A DNA stretch of 64,000 bases from Haematococcus lacustris (GCA_030144725.1 JASKMD010000016.1:673075-737074), one strand, 5' to 3'; shown: positions 47,501 through 58,560, counted from the first letter of the stretch. The notes: generated by a model not told the origin, from the letters alone. Translations and numbers: made by a program.

Positions 47501-50500
47501 CGGTGCAGATGTTCTTGGTATCGGGGTCGGCTAGTGCCTGCAGTCCTTTGTGGTCGGTGCGAGAGGGGCGCAGTATGTATTTGTTGGCTTTTTTGGGTTG
47601 GGTGCTGATGAGGTGTTGCATTCTGAGACGCGCCTGTGCAATGGCAAGTGCGGAGTCGTCGTCATCTAGCTTGTGGATTTGGTCGCGGTAGGAGTTGGTC
47701 AGCTGGGCGAGCGCGGCTTGCACGTAATTTTCGGTTGTACCGTCGCCCTGGCGTGCTTGCACCGCCTCCCTTACCTCCGCGTTGATCGTGTCTGTCTCTG
47801 GGAGTACGTCGTCGATAGACGGGTGGGCGCTGTTTTGTTTGAATAACATTCTAGCCTTCCGGCTGAGTTCTCTGGTGGTTTTGAGCTTTTTCCCTAGTGC
47901 CTGTCTGATCTTGCACATGCTCCTGCGTTGGTAATGCTGGCCTCCTCTGGTCAATGTCTTGGTGTTGCATGTCTGCATGGCAGTTCTCCTGCAGGTTTCC
48001 AGGAGCGTTGTGAGCATGGCGGCTGCGGTGTCGACAGCCTCTCTAGCCGGGAGGCCTGCCACTAGTGTCAGGCGTTGTGGTTGTTGTGGGTTGGCCTTGT
48101 CTAGTGTGGTCAGGAAGTGGGTAGCGTCTGTGTACATGGGAGCTAGGTATGCTGTCAGTTGTGCATGCAGTTGTGGAGCGCCTGAGCTGGGTTGTTGCAC
48201 TCCAAGCCGGTATGCTTCCCTATCTTTGTTGGTGATTGGGGTGGTGAGAATGGTGTGGCTGTGTTTTAAGGGTTGATGTGTGGCTGCTAGATCTATGCCC
48301 AGTCTGGTAGTGGTGAGTGTGGCGGTGAGCGGTCTGTGGTCGCTGAGGTACGCGTTTGTGTCGACGTGTGTGCGATGCCCAGGGCCTTGTCTCGCGTCGC
48401 GCGCCAGGATGGCGTCGATGCGGCTGTTGCAGTGTGGTTGCTGGTAGGTCCAGGCCCGGTCGCCGGGGTCAGCTTCGGATAGGCGCAGCTCTGTGGCGAA
48501 CTCCCTCATCATGTGGTCTTGTGGGTACTCAGTGTGTTCGGAGCGGTCCTCTGTCCTCATCGTGGCGTTGATATCTCCCGCCAGGATGAGTGAGCCGGGC
48601 AGGTGTCCAGTGGCTGCTCGTATGTGTTCTTGCATCTTTCTCCTTAATGGGATCGCGTCGTCGTTGTTCCCTGACGGCCAGTACGTGGCAACGAGTGTGA
48701 GTTCCTCGCTTTGCCGTTGGCGGAGGCTCAGGATGACGCATCGGGTGTTTACATCCGCATCTGTACACGGCGGCAGCATGGTGGCTTGCATCTGGATAGC
48801 TAGATCGTGTCTGATGCCAATGAGGACCTCACTATGGCCTTCGTGACGGTGGACGGTGTAGTTGGGCATAACCCTCTTCAGCCAGCCAGAGCTAGGTTTG
48901 TTGCTCTTGGGTTGGGTCATAGTCTCAGTGAGGATCAAGATGTCCGGGCTATGTTTGAGCACCAGGTTCAGGACCTCGTTTCTAGATCTGCATAGGCCTC
49001 TAACATTGAAGGTTGTGAGGGTGATGTGTTGCCTGTTGAGGGTTGCTTGGGGCAGTTCGGTTGGAGGGTTGTTGTGTTGGCTCGTGCGAGGGTCATTGTC
49101 CGGCGTGGTTTGTTGTGTCTCGGCTATGGTGGGGTTTAGCCTTGTGGTGTGGGCTCCGGTAGTGGGTTTGCAGAGGTATTGGGACATGAGGGTTTGTGTG
49201 TGCGTGTCGTTGCGGTGTGCCTTGGTGGCTCGTACCCGCTTAGCGGACGGGCCAGTGTTGGTATCGACACGCGTGGTGGGTCGGTTGGTACGCGGCTTAC
49301 CTGAGGGGGCTGGCGGGCGGAGGGTAACAGTGGGAATGTCCCGGCGCTGTCGCGACCGGGCAGGTTCCTCATGTAATGGAGTGTCCTCTATTGTAGTGCT
49401 GCGCTTGGTGTCTAGTGTAGAGTTCTTGTCGGCGTCAATGGTGGTCACGGGCGGTGGGGCGAGTATCTCTCCTTCCTCTATGTGGTTGTTGGTGAGATCA
49501 ATCGGGTCGGTGTGATCTTGAAAGTGTGCTGCTAGTGCTGATGCGGTGGTGGCCTCCAACGGGTCCGCTATCCAGATCTCCCTCCTAACGAACCTTGTGT
49601 GTCTCACGTTGCCTGTGCAGATGGTGAGCAAGTTCCCTTGGAGGCGTCCCCAGTCGTTAGGTGTGGAGAGTGGTTTTGGCACCCGGTTGAATGAGTCCAG
49701 CTGGTACCAGCCTTGTTGTGTGTGTTTAATGACAGTTGCGTGGTGGTGTGATAGCAAGATAACAGCATCAGTGTGTGTCGCCCCCGTGCTTGCAACAGCT
49801 GTAATGATCGCCTCAGGTGTGATACTGTGGGTTGGTAGGTAGGTTGTTGCTGGGTGCAGGTACGTGCGCATCTCATGGTGCTGGCGGTGTAGGTAGTGGT
49901 TCAGTGTGTCAGACGAGAACTTGCCTTTCTCGTGGTAGATGTGATCAGTATTGAAGGATCGAATCGTATGCCCGTCTTCTCGTGCTGCTTGTGCTAGATG
50001 TTGTAGGTGCTCGGCTAGTTGCTTGCAGTGTCTGATGACTGCATGGAAATCTATGCATTTCTTTCCCATGGCCATGTTGAATGCATGTACCAGGCAGCAT
50101 TCTTCGTGTTGCCCTTCCATGTAGGGTTGTGCAGGGTTGTGGGTCGGTGTATATGTGGGGCCGGGTGCTGTAGTGTTGCGATCATGGTCGCGTGTTTGTT
50201 CCGCATGGCTGATGATGTGGTGAATGCCCTTTTCCTCACACCGGCGTATCTGCTCCCGTGAGCGGATACTAGGCGTGATGACAAAGAGTTGGTGCATAGT
50301 CCGCTTGGTTGCAGCAGAAATGTGCAAGAGGGGTGTGGCTGTCGTTTTCAAGGAGTCCAGTAGGTGCCATGCGCCGTTAATGCACTTCATGGCCATGCTG
50401 TGGCCTGGCTTTTTGCACAAAAAGGTGTGTGTACGGTATTGGCCAGCAAGGTTCCCTAGGTTATCAGCAGCCCAATCGCTGGGTTGGTTGAGTTGGGCAA

Positions 50501-51855
50501 TGCTCTGCACAGCAAGGCCGTAGTGGGTGCGAAAGTACATCTCAATGACTTCGTCGGAGTAGCCGTCCACTCCTCTTGCCATTAGCCATGCGCCACGCTC
50601 GAAGTGATCAGTTGATTTAGGGAGCCTGTTCTCGTAAAAGTTGTCTATGTCTTGCATGGTGACCCATTCATGTCCCGCAGCATTGTTCAGGGAGTAGACC
50701 TGGCACGCGGAGCTATCGTTATCTTGCTTAGAGTGCTCGACCTCTGGACCTGGATTAGCTTCAACATCCCCAGCGGCTAGTAAGAGCCAGGCCACGTAGA
50801 CAGCCCGTGCGGCAGCTATGGGGTTGAAGGTGGAGGTGGTCCAGTTACTTTCACCTATTGTTGTTTGATAGCAGCAGTAGACATGGAGGGTGCTGTTGTA
50901 TTGGTAGACTGTGTATGGGCGGCCGTTCTTAGCTCCATGTGTGGAGAGGTGGAAAGTGTTAGAAAGCTTACATAGGGAGCTAGAGGCGGCCAGGGTGCCA
51001 TCCATCCCTGTCATTACATTGTAACCAATGGTTCGTACCGTGGATCTATATGAGCTTAAGCGTTTCTTATGCCGCCTTAGGCACTGTTTCGATTCTTTAA
51101 CTGTGGGTTTGTTGCCATGTTGGGGGGTTGTGGTAATGATGTAAATACCCATCCCAAAGAGTAAGAGATGGGTCTCCAGGTTCCTTTGTTGTGTGATGAC
51201 TCTGCCACTGTGGGTGGAGGTACGTTGGGGAGCGGAGCAAGACGTCGCTACTCGGTAATGCTGTGGATTGCACACACTTGATCTGGTTACATGGGCGGCA
51301 GTGCAAGCATGTGACATAGTGCCGGACCGGGGTAAAGGGATGATGAGTAATGCAAACCACTCATGGCCTAAATGTAACCGTCCTCCCATGCTATATAATG
51401 CTTCAACTGAATGCTCATGTTGAGTGCGTTGTGGATGGCTAGTCTTGATTCCCATGGTATGCATGTCAACATGGGTAGTTTGCATCTCTGTAGCGGCTGG
51501 CTGGTCCTGGCAGGCTGTGGCAAGCAGGTCTGGCAGGTGGTGGTAGGGCTGAGCGCCATGTCTCATGCCGGCCTGCATGTCAACATGGGTAGTTGGCATC
51601 TCTGTAGTGGCTGACTGGTCCTGGCAGGCTGTGGCAAGCAGGTCTGGCAGGTGGTGGTAAGGCTGAGCGCCATGTCTTATGCCGGCCTGCATGTCAACAT
51701 GGGTAGTTGGCATCTCAGTTGTGGCTGGCTGGTCCTGGCAGGCTGTGGCAAGCAGGTCTGGCAGGTGGTGGTAAGGCTGAGCGCCATGTCTTATGCCGGC
51801 CTGCATGTCAACATGAGTAGTTGGCATCTCTGTAGCGGCTGGCTGGTCCTGCCAG
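44564..51855 (-). CDS. LINE polyprotein, central part: 2A, protease-like modules, APE, RT, PHD finger
   Basis: An uninterrupted minus frame of about 2,430 codons. It starts inside the 38-residue repeats (51852) and reaches the 2A-like GDVEANPGP (50745-50768). Two modules then each have a His-x(n)-W-x-LDS pattern: GHSMAMKCINGAWHLLDSL near 50350-50420, and EECCLVHAFNMAMG with HHHATVIKHTQQGWYQLDS near 49690-50120. The APE domain spans about 48300-49040 (TTFNVRGL, then NSRIDAILAR and LSDHRPL). The RT (about 45900-47330) has GGKAPGPDGIENEIIK, LLVDFTSAFNT, GTIQGDSLSPFLF and the catalytic YADD at 46545-46556. Near the gap is a C4HC3 PHD finger (CELCWLPRGD.., CHNCKRAYHPAC, WLCPICK). The frame rejoins the N-terminal part when the foldback element and its CAG duplication are removed. 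All RT and APE signatures seen are intact. Confidence 0.92.
50745..50768 (-). other. 2A-type ribosome-skipping site (DVEANPGP)
   Basis: The peptide VYVAWLLLAAGDVEANPGP matches the D-(V/I)-E-x-N-P-G-P consensus and is preceded by a Leu/Ala-rich stretch, as in 2A sites of other LINEs. In 2A sites the peptide bond between the last Gly and Pro is not formed, so the N-terminal repeat protein would be released from the protease/APE/RT part. Activity is inferred from the motif. Confidence 0.85.
51468..51852 (-). repeat. 114-bp coding repeat, part separated by the foldback insertion (about 3.4 copies)
   Basis: The same unit continues on the other side of the foldback element. It ends in a diverged copy (MQTTHVDMHTMGIK) that leads into non-repeated coding sequence. 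Confidence 0.94.
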
Positions 51856-52608
51856 CACTCCTACAAATTAGTCCCTGCGTTTTTCCCTGCGCTTTTGTCA
51901 ACCTTGTCCAAATGGGCTGAAACTTGGCCAGTTGGTAGCTTGTGATGTAAGGATTCCATCCCAAAAGAAATCAGGTCAAAAAAATCAAAGGCGGAGGCTG
52001 GGCGGCCCGTGGCGTTCACGCAGGGACGGATGCAGGGATGGAGGGGGGGGCGCAGGGACGAGTGCAGGGATTTAAGGGGGGGTGCAGGGACGGATGCAGG
52101 GACGAGTGCAGGGATGAGTGCAGGGATTTCGGGCGCAGGGACGAGTGCAGGGATAAGCGCAGGGACGAGTGCAGGGATTTCGGGCGCAGGGACGAGTGCA
52201 GGGACGAGCGCAGGGACGAGTGCAGGGATGAGCGCAGGGACGAGTGCAGGGATTTCGGGCGCAGGGACGAGTGCAGGGATGAGCGCAGGGACGAGTGCAG
52301 GGATTTCGAGCGCAGGGACGAGTGCAGGGATGAGCGCAGGGTCGAGTGCAGGGACGAGCGCAGGGACGAGTGCAGGGATTTCGGGCGCAGGGACGAGTGC
52401 AGGGACGAGCGCAGGGACCGACGCAGGGATTTCGGGCGCAGGGACGAGTGCAGGGACGAGCGCAGGGACGAGTGCAGGGACGAGCGCAGGGTCGAGTGCA
52501 GGGACGAGCGCAGGGACGAGTGCAGGGACGAGCGCAGGGTCGAGTGCAGGGACGAGCGCAGGGTCGAGTGCAGGGACGAGCGCAGGGACCGACGCAGGGG
52601 TTGTAGGA
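51856..52608 (+). repeat. left arm of the foldback element
   Basis: 753 bp, the inverse of 53507-54259, made mostly of gcaggga(c/t)gagt/c short tandem repeats after a 150-bp unique terminal part. Confidence 0.93.
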
Positions 52609-53506
52609 AGCCGTGTCGGTGCACCTTCATTCCTCCTACTAAGGCCAATCTTGACGCAAGCCTTTGCCAATACATCGCAGTACGTTCCCGACAAGGCCTA
52701 GCACAGTCTAATTAAGGGCTATCTTGGTTAGTGAACTTTCAAAGTTAGTGAATCGCGAAGCTTGCGAGTGACGAAGTTTGCGTGTTGTAGAGCAGTTCTA
52801 ACGGCGGCATCGTTCATCCCTTAGGATACAAGGCAGCACACATATTGCTTCCCCAAGCGGGATCAGGCGACGAGAAACTGGCACGGCTTGGCTGGTGGCT
52901 GCCACAGAGGAGGGCCCGTTGCACGCTAGTGGTGGTAAGTGGCTTCGGCTGGCAATTGAGCGATGTGCGATGTGTCTTGGCGCCTCGTGGCTAGCAGGTT
53001 TGCCGGCTTGCACGCTCGCAGGCTTGCAGGATCCGGACTGCACTCGTACACTATGCCAGGTGCGATGTCGCAGTGCGGTGCGGCCGCCGTTTTCGTGGTA
53101 GCAGTCACGCAGCACCAGTCGCGCTTCATCTATATAGCGTCACGTTCCACCACATCTGTGTTGCCTGCCTGATTGCAGATGAACGTCGTGGGTGCGTCCT
53201 TCATCAGTAAGGTGTGTGCTCTTGTGCACATGTCCCCTTGTGTGCATGTTGTTGTTGTGCAGGGGTGCAGCAGCCTCTTGGCAGTGGTGTGGCAATGGAG
53301 CAGTGGTGCAAGCCAGGATCAGCAGCCACGAGGCCGTAGCAGCTTGGTGGCAGCCAGCTTACATGCAGGAGCCAGCTGACATGCAGCAGCCAGCCTCCAG
53401 CCTAAATGATCGCAGTAGATGGATGTGATGTATGTAGTTGGATGTAGCAAACATAGAGAAGGTTATTTATGCTCGTGTTAGGCACTGCTGTAAGCATCAT
53501 GCACGT
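52609..53506. other. spacer between foldback arms
   Basis: Unique sequence of 898 bp without a recognisable gene, terminal repeat or splice-supported frame. It could be captured host DNA. Confidence 0.6.
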
Positions 53507-54259
53507 TCCTACAACCCCTGCGTCGGTCCCTGCGCTCGTCCCTGCACTCGACCCTGCGCTCGTCCCTGCACTCGACCCTGCGCTCGTCCCTGCACTCGTC
53601 CCTGCGCTCGTCCCTGCACTCGACCCTGCGCTCGTCCCTGCACTCGTCCCTGCGCTCGTCCCTGCACTCGTCCCTGCGCCCGAAATCCCTGCGTCGGTCC
53701 CTGCGCTCGTCCCTGCACTCGTCCCTGCGCCCGAAATCCCTGCACTCGTCCCTGCGCTCGTCCCTGCACTCGACCCTGCGCTCATCCCTGCACTCGTCCC
53801 TGCGCCCGAAATCCCTGCACTCGTCCCTGCGCTCATCCCTGCACTCGTCCCTGCGCCCGAAATCCCTGCACTCGTCCCTGCGCTCATCCCTGCACTCGTC
53901 CCTGCGCTCGTCCCTGCACTCGTCCCTGCGCCCGAAATCCCTGCACTCGTCCCTGCGCTTATCCCTGCACTCGTCCCTGCGCCCGAAATCCCTGCACTCA
54001 TCCCTGCACTCGTCCCTGCATCCGTCCCTGCACCCCCCCTTAAATCCCTGCACTCGTCCCTGCGCCCCCCCCTCCATCCCTGCATCCGTCCCTGCGTGAA
54101 CGCCACGGGCCGCCCAGCCTCCGCCTTTGATTTTTTTGACCTGATTTCTTTTGGGATGGAATCCTTACATCACAAGCTACCAACTGGCCAAGTTTCAGCC
54201 CATTTGGACAAGGTTGACAAAAGCGCAGGGAAAAACGCAGGGACTAATTTGTAGGAGTG
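53507..54259 (-). repeat. right arm of the foldback element
   Basis: 753 bp, inverted copy of the left arm. Only a few differences are seen (for example tttcgagcg against the position read as tttcgggcg). Confidence 0.93.
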
Positions 54260-56373
54260 CAGGCTGTGGCAAGCAGGTCTGGCAGGTGGTGGTAAGGCTG
54301 AGCGCCATGTGTTATGCCGGCCTGCATGTCAACATGAGTAGATGGCATCTCAGTTGTGGCTGGCTGGTCCTGGCAGGCTGTGGCAAGCAGGTCTGGCAGG
54401 TGGTGGTAAGGCTGAGCGCCATGTCTTATGCTGGCCTGCATGTCAACATGGGTAGTTGGCATCTCAGTTGTGGCTGGCTGGTCCTGGCAGGCTGTGGCAA
54501 GCAGGTCTGGCAGGTGGTGGTAGGGCTGAGCGCCATGTCTTATGCCGGCCTGCATGTCAACATGAGTAGTTGGCATCTCTGTTGTGGCTGGCTGGTCCTG
54601 GCAGGCTGTGGCAAGCAGGTCTGGCAGGTGGTGGTAAGGCTGAGCGCCATGTCTTATGCCGGCCTGCATGTCAACATGGGTAGTTGGCATCTCTGTAGTG
54701 GCTGACTGGTCCTGGCAGGCTGTGGCAAGCAGGTCTGGCAGGTGGTGGTAAGGCTGAGCGCCATGTCTTATGCCGGCCTGCATGTCAACATGGGTAGTTG
54801 GCATCTCAGTTGTGGCTGGCTGGTCCTGGCAGGCTGTGGCAAGCAGGTCTGGCAGGTGGTGGTAAGGCTGAGCGCCATGTCTTATGCCGGCCTGCATGTC
54901 AACATGAGTAGTTGGCATCTCTGTAGCGGCTGGCTGGTCCTGCCAGGCTGTGGCAAGCAGGTCTGGCAGGTGGTGGTAAGGCTGAGCGCCATGTGTTATG
55001 CCGGCCTGCATGTCAACATGAGTAGATGGCATCTCAGTTGTGGCTGGCTGGTCCTGGCAGGCTGTGGCAAGCAGGTCTGGCAGGTGGTGGTAAGGCTGAG
55101 CGCCATGTCTTATGCCGGCCTGCATGTCAACATGAGTAGTTGGCATCTCTGTTGTGGCTGGCTGGTCCTGGCAGGCTGTGGCAAGCAGGTCTGGCAGGTG
55201 GTGGTAAGGCTGAGCGCCATATCTTATGCTGGCCTGCATGTCAACATGGGTAGTTGGCATCTCAGTTGTGGCTGGCTGGTCCTGGCAGGCTGTGGCAAGC
55301 AGGTCTGGCAGGTGGTGGTAGGGCTGAGCGCCATGTCTTATGCCGGCCTGCATGTCAACATGAGTAGTTGGCATCTCTGTTGTGGCTGGCTGGTCCTGGC
55401 AGGCTGTGGCAAGCAGGTCTGGCAGGTGGTGGTAAGGCTGAGCGCCATGTCTTATGCCGGCCTGCATGTCAACATGGGTAGTTGGCATCTCTGTTGTGGC
55501 TGGCTGGTCCTGGCAGGCTGTGGCAAGCAGGTCTGGCAGGTGGTGGTAAGGCTGAGCGCCATGTCTTATGCCGGCCTGCATGTCAACATGAGTAGATGGC
55601 ATCTCAGTTGTGGCTGGCTGGTCCTGCCAGGCTGTGGCAAGCAGGTCTGGCAGGTGGTGGTAAGGCTGAGCGCCATGTCTTATGCCGGCCTGCATGTCAA
55701 CATGAGTAGATGGCATCTCTGTAGTGGCTGGCGGGTCACGCAAAGCTGCGGCAGCAAGGGCTTGCAGGTGGTGGTAGGGCTGGGCAGTTAGTCTCTTGTC
55801 ATTCTGCGTTTCAGCATGTGTGGATTGCATGTCTGTGTGGGCTGCAGCAGTCAGGGCTGGCAGGTGGGAGGGCAGGTCTGGCGGGGCTGGAAGGTGGTAC
55901 AGTGGTGGGCCGTGTCTTTCGTTAGCTTGCAAGCAAGGGTGTGTGTCCATCCGTAGAGTCCGCCACCGTGTTATCTGTACATGGATGTCGCGAGGTACGT
56001 TAGAGACGTGTTGGCATCTTGGCAGCAAGAATGTAGTGTTTATAACCGGGGCATGGCCCTTCTTGTTCCAGTAGTTGTGGGTATCCGTAGGATAGAGAAT
56101 TGGGAACGTAGATTGGGTCAACGCTGGCCAAGGGCCAAAACTGCTTGCGTAGCTACCGTGGGGCGAACCCTCAACGGCGCCGTGTTGGCCTGACAAGTGC
56201 GGGGCTAGGTGGCCACTTGTGCCACCCAAGCTTGCCGCACCCCAACACCAACACGCGCACAGCAGCCAGAGACAGGTTAGGATACCGATAAGCCTTCTCC
56301 TGGGCTTACCGTTGTTCTCCATTGCCTGTACTGCTCGCTGTTCACAAGTCGGGTTTTGCGATACCACGCTCAT
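54260..56373 (-). CDS. LINE polyprotein, N-terminal part: signal-anchor-like start and 38-residue repeats
   Basis: The frame opens at ATG 56373. A second ATG at 56322 begins MENNGKPRRRLIGILTCLWL, a basic patch followed by a hydrophobic Cys/Trp-rich helix that looks like a signal peptide or membrane anchor, so 56322 may be the real start. After about 130 unrecognised residues come the 38-residue repeats rich in His, Gln, Thr and Pro. It is continuous with 51855 once the foldback element and one CAG are removed. Up to the 2A site this would form a separate N-terminal protein. Non-LTR elements usually have an RNA-binding protein in this position; nothing of that kind is recognisable here. Confidence 0.8.
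54263..55735 (-). repeat. 114-bp coding repeat, main block (13 copies)
   Basis: Thirteen in-frame copies encode a 38-residue unit with invariant THVDMQA and AQPYHHLPDLLATA segments. Variation is limited to a few positions (PST/PTT, GIRHG/SIRYG/GITHG, ACQDQ/AWQDQ). A more divergent copy precedes them. Regular 114-bp length keeps the frame. Confidence 0.95.
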
Positions 56374-56464
56374 TCTGCTGCTCCTCGCGTGCTTGTTAAC
56401 GCCCTGCTATCAGGATGTCTTAAGCGCGTATCGGTGCTGCGGAATTTTGCGTTGAAATTTCAAA

Positions 56465-56508
56465 CCGTCGCCAGCCATGTATACTGCTGCCCCGGCTATA
56501 CTCTAACA
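56465..56508 (+). repeat. LINE target duplication plus right part of the split 5' LTR
   Basis: Bases 56465-56477 repeat CCGTCGCCAGCCA from 33391-33403. The following 31 bp complete the LTR and end CTCTAACA, as in the 3' LTR. Confidence 0.95.
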
Positions 56509-56726
56509 TTTGGTTTCCTCGCATCGATCATCAGCCTGTGTTCTTGCCTAACGCAACGCAGTAATCGAGCTTTTGAGATACTTTTGGGCAGTACCTCCGG
56601 TGCAAGAATGCCGAAGGCTCAAGCTACCGCTGTCCGCTCAGCACCATCGCAATGTAAGCTTGCCCAGCCGCTCAACTCGCAGCGCCGACCTGCAGTGTTT
56701 GTACCTGCAGTGTTTTAGATGCCTAC

Positions 56727-56795
56727 CCGCGAAAGCGGTGCCCACCTGCGTTAGCAGTGACTACCCGCGAGAGCGGTGCTTACCTGCGAAAGCAG
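56727..56795 (+). repeat. array of four 12-nt mini-hairpins at 19-bp spacing (LTR element 2 leader)
   Basis: CCGCGAAAGCGG (56727), CTGCGTTAGCAG (56746), CCGCGAGAGCGG (56765) and CTGCGAAAGCAG (56784) correspond to hairpins 1, 2, 3 and 5 of element 1; one 19-bp unit is absent. Confidence 0.85.
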
Positions 56796-58200
56796 TGCTA
56801 CCTGCTGTTTGCAGTGGACTCGCTGGACACATCCGTACCTCGCAGCCCAAGTTCGACACGCAAAACAAGACATGTCACTTCGTCAGTTTGCCTGCAACCT
56901 GCAGCCACCGACAGCCCCACCACCACCCTCTCTCCAGTTACGTTGACACTCGTTGTAAACACTACCAACGCCTGGCACACCGTCCAGGCATACACGTCAA
57001 CCTCTTGCTGAATCATCATCATCAGACCAGAACACGAGCCTCAGACCACAGAACACACCACCAGCCATGTTACAAGGCTGTGTCTCCACCTTCCATTGTT
57101 ACCTGACACGCTGCCTTAACATCCACGGCCAGGTAAGGATCAAATCTCCTACCACAGAGTTGTAAGGCACAGTTACACACCACTGATCACAGTCCACTGG
57201 CTCAATCTACCATCAGGCCAACCCACTAAGAGGTACCTCCCTCCTCACCTTCTGCCACGTTACACACCACACAACCCAAGGCATCAACCATCACGGTTAC
57301 AACCATCTCAGGCCACAGTCTCAACCTGCACTATTGCAGATCATCAGGCCTTGCAGCCACAGAAGCACAGCAACCACAACCCTCTACATGTGGTAACAGT
57401 GCACAACCAGAGCACAACATCACAACATCAGACCACTGACTACAACACACTGGCAGCAAACACATCACTACCCTAACCATGAGACACTAAACGCCATGAG
57501 ACCGCCACAGTCCTTTCTTCACCTCCACCTGCAGAAAACACGACATACCACCACAATCAGCATGCAGAAGCAATGACACAGAAGCAGCAAGCAGCTCACT
57601 GGTCAGCATCCACACAGATTGACCACAGAGGCAGAGCACAGCACAACCTACCATGACGAAGCGCATGGACTGCACCATATGACATCAGCCGCCGAGCTGT
57701 GACATGTTGTCACCAGCTAACTCCAGCTGCCCAGCTGAGCGCACCACCATGACAGAACACCATCAGCATCAGCTACATTAAACATCTCCTGCTATCCAGC
57801 CAGAATCAATACCGTGGACAACCTGCACAAGCAGGTCAGCACATCAATGGCACGCAGAGCTAGGCCAGCTCAGCATTCAGCCACAACAATCAAGCCGCTA
57901 GCTGCATAGCTTGCGCACACTCATACGCTCAGCACCAGTCAGCGGACGCGCTGTCACGCCGAGCTAACTTCCATCTGTACACCTCCGTCTTGGGAGTGAA
58001 CACACACTAAAGGGCGTTCCGTCGTCCTGGGCATACATACCCAAATACTCCAGGCATTCCGACTGCCACGGGAACGGAGTCGCTCTCCGCACCCCATCCA
58101 CTGCACATCGATGAGCAATCAGCGACTGCAGATCCACAGTACCAGCGCCTCCTAGCGGCTGCACTGGCTGGCAAAGCACGCCAGTTTCAAATCCAGGGAA

Positions 58201-58560
58201 ACCTCATGTACCACATTGGACGGGGGACTCGCCGGCTTTACATCCCGGTGGGACCCATGCGCACCGCCCTACTCCGTGAAGCACATGACATCTCCGGACA
58301 TCTCCGGACATCTCAGTAGGGACAAAACCTACGCACAACTATCACGCCATTTCTTCATGGCAGCATCAGTTCACTACTACGTCCGCACCTGCACACACTG
58401 CCAACGAAACAAATCCAACACAACCAAACCAATCGGTCTTCTACATCCCCTTCCTATTCCTAAGTACCGCTGGGAACATGTCAGCATGGACCTCATCACT
58501 CGGCTGCCCTCCACTGCAGCTGGACACGATGCCATTGTTGTCTTCGTCTCACCCAATCAC
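58201..58560 (+). pseudogene. integrase remnant of LTR element 2, frameshifted
   Basis: It is homologous to 37258-37527. The frame is broken by a short duplication (catctccgga) near 58295. Past it, SGHLSRDKTYAQLSRHFF and YVRTCTHCQRNKS are readable, followed by YRWEHVSMDLITRLPST, which carries the first catalytic Asp of the integrase core. The sequence then collapses into SPNHNNYH text also found in element 1. Confidence 0.83.

Larger units (their letters stand above)
51856..54259. mobile_element. foldback element of the CACTCC family (2,404 bp) inserted in the LINE
   Basis: Two 753-bp inverted arms (51856-52608 and 53507-54259) flank an 898-bp spacer. Outer ends are CACTCCTACAAATTAGTCCC and its inverse; the flanking CAG is duplicated (51853-51855, 54260-54262). 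Each arm carries about 45 copies of an 11-bp-type unit gcagggacgag/gtgcagggat; the rest is unique (gggctgaaacttggccagtt and so on). The arms look nearly identical. Their inner ends also read TCCTACAA, as if each arm were a MITE copy. No gene is supported in arms or spacer. Confidence 0.93.
33404..56464 (-). mobile_element. giant Dualen/RandI-like LINE (about 11.8 kb without insertions)
   Basis: A non-LTR retrotransposon lies on the minus strand between two copies of a 13-bp target duplication inside the 5' LTR of element 2. Its 3' end (33404 side) has a (TTC)n-type tail and its 5' end is at 56464. Three elements have inserted into it: 34916-38297, 38596-44061 and 51856-54259. Removing each insert plus one target duplication restores the reading frame at 34911-38302 and at 51853-54262. 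Domain order is N-terminal repeats, 2A site, protease-like modules, APE, RT, PHD, [gap], RNase H, CCHC, PD-(D/E)XK. Having both an APE and a restriction-like nuclease is the hallmark of the Dualen/RandI group. Strand tail, target duplication and the apparently complete 5' end argue for a full-length copy. Confidence 0.9.

Noticed and set aside
52009..54106. AGTSAG, CRDERR, ALVPALVP and CTRPCARP repeat proteins
   Set aside because: All are frames through the gcagggacga short repeats in the foldback arms; no start, splice or domain support.
54151..55791. Plus-strand 349-codon frame (SAMSYAGLHVNM repeats)
   Set aside because: It is the complement of the 114-bp LINE repeat. The minus frame is continuous with recognisable LINE domains, so the plus frame is a shadow.
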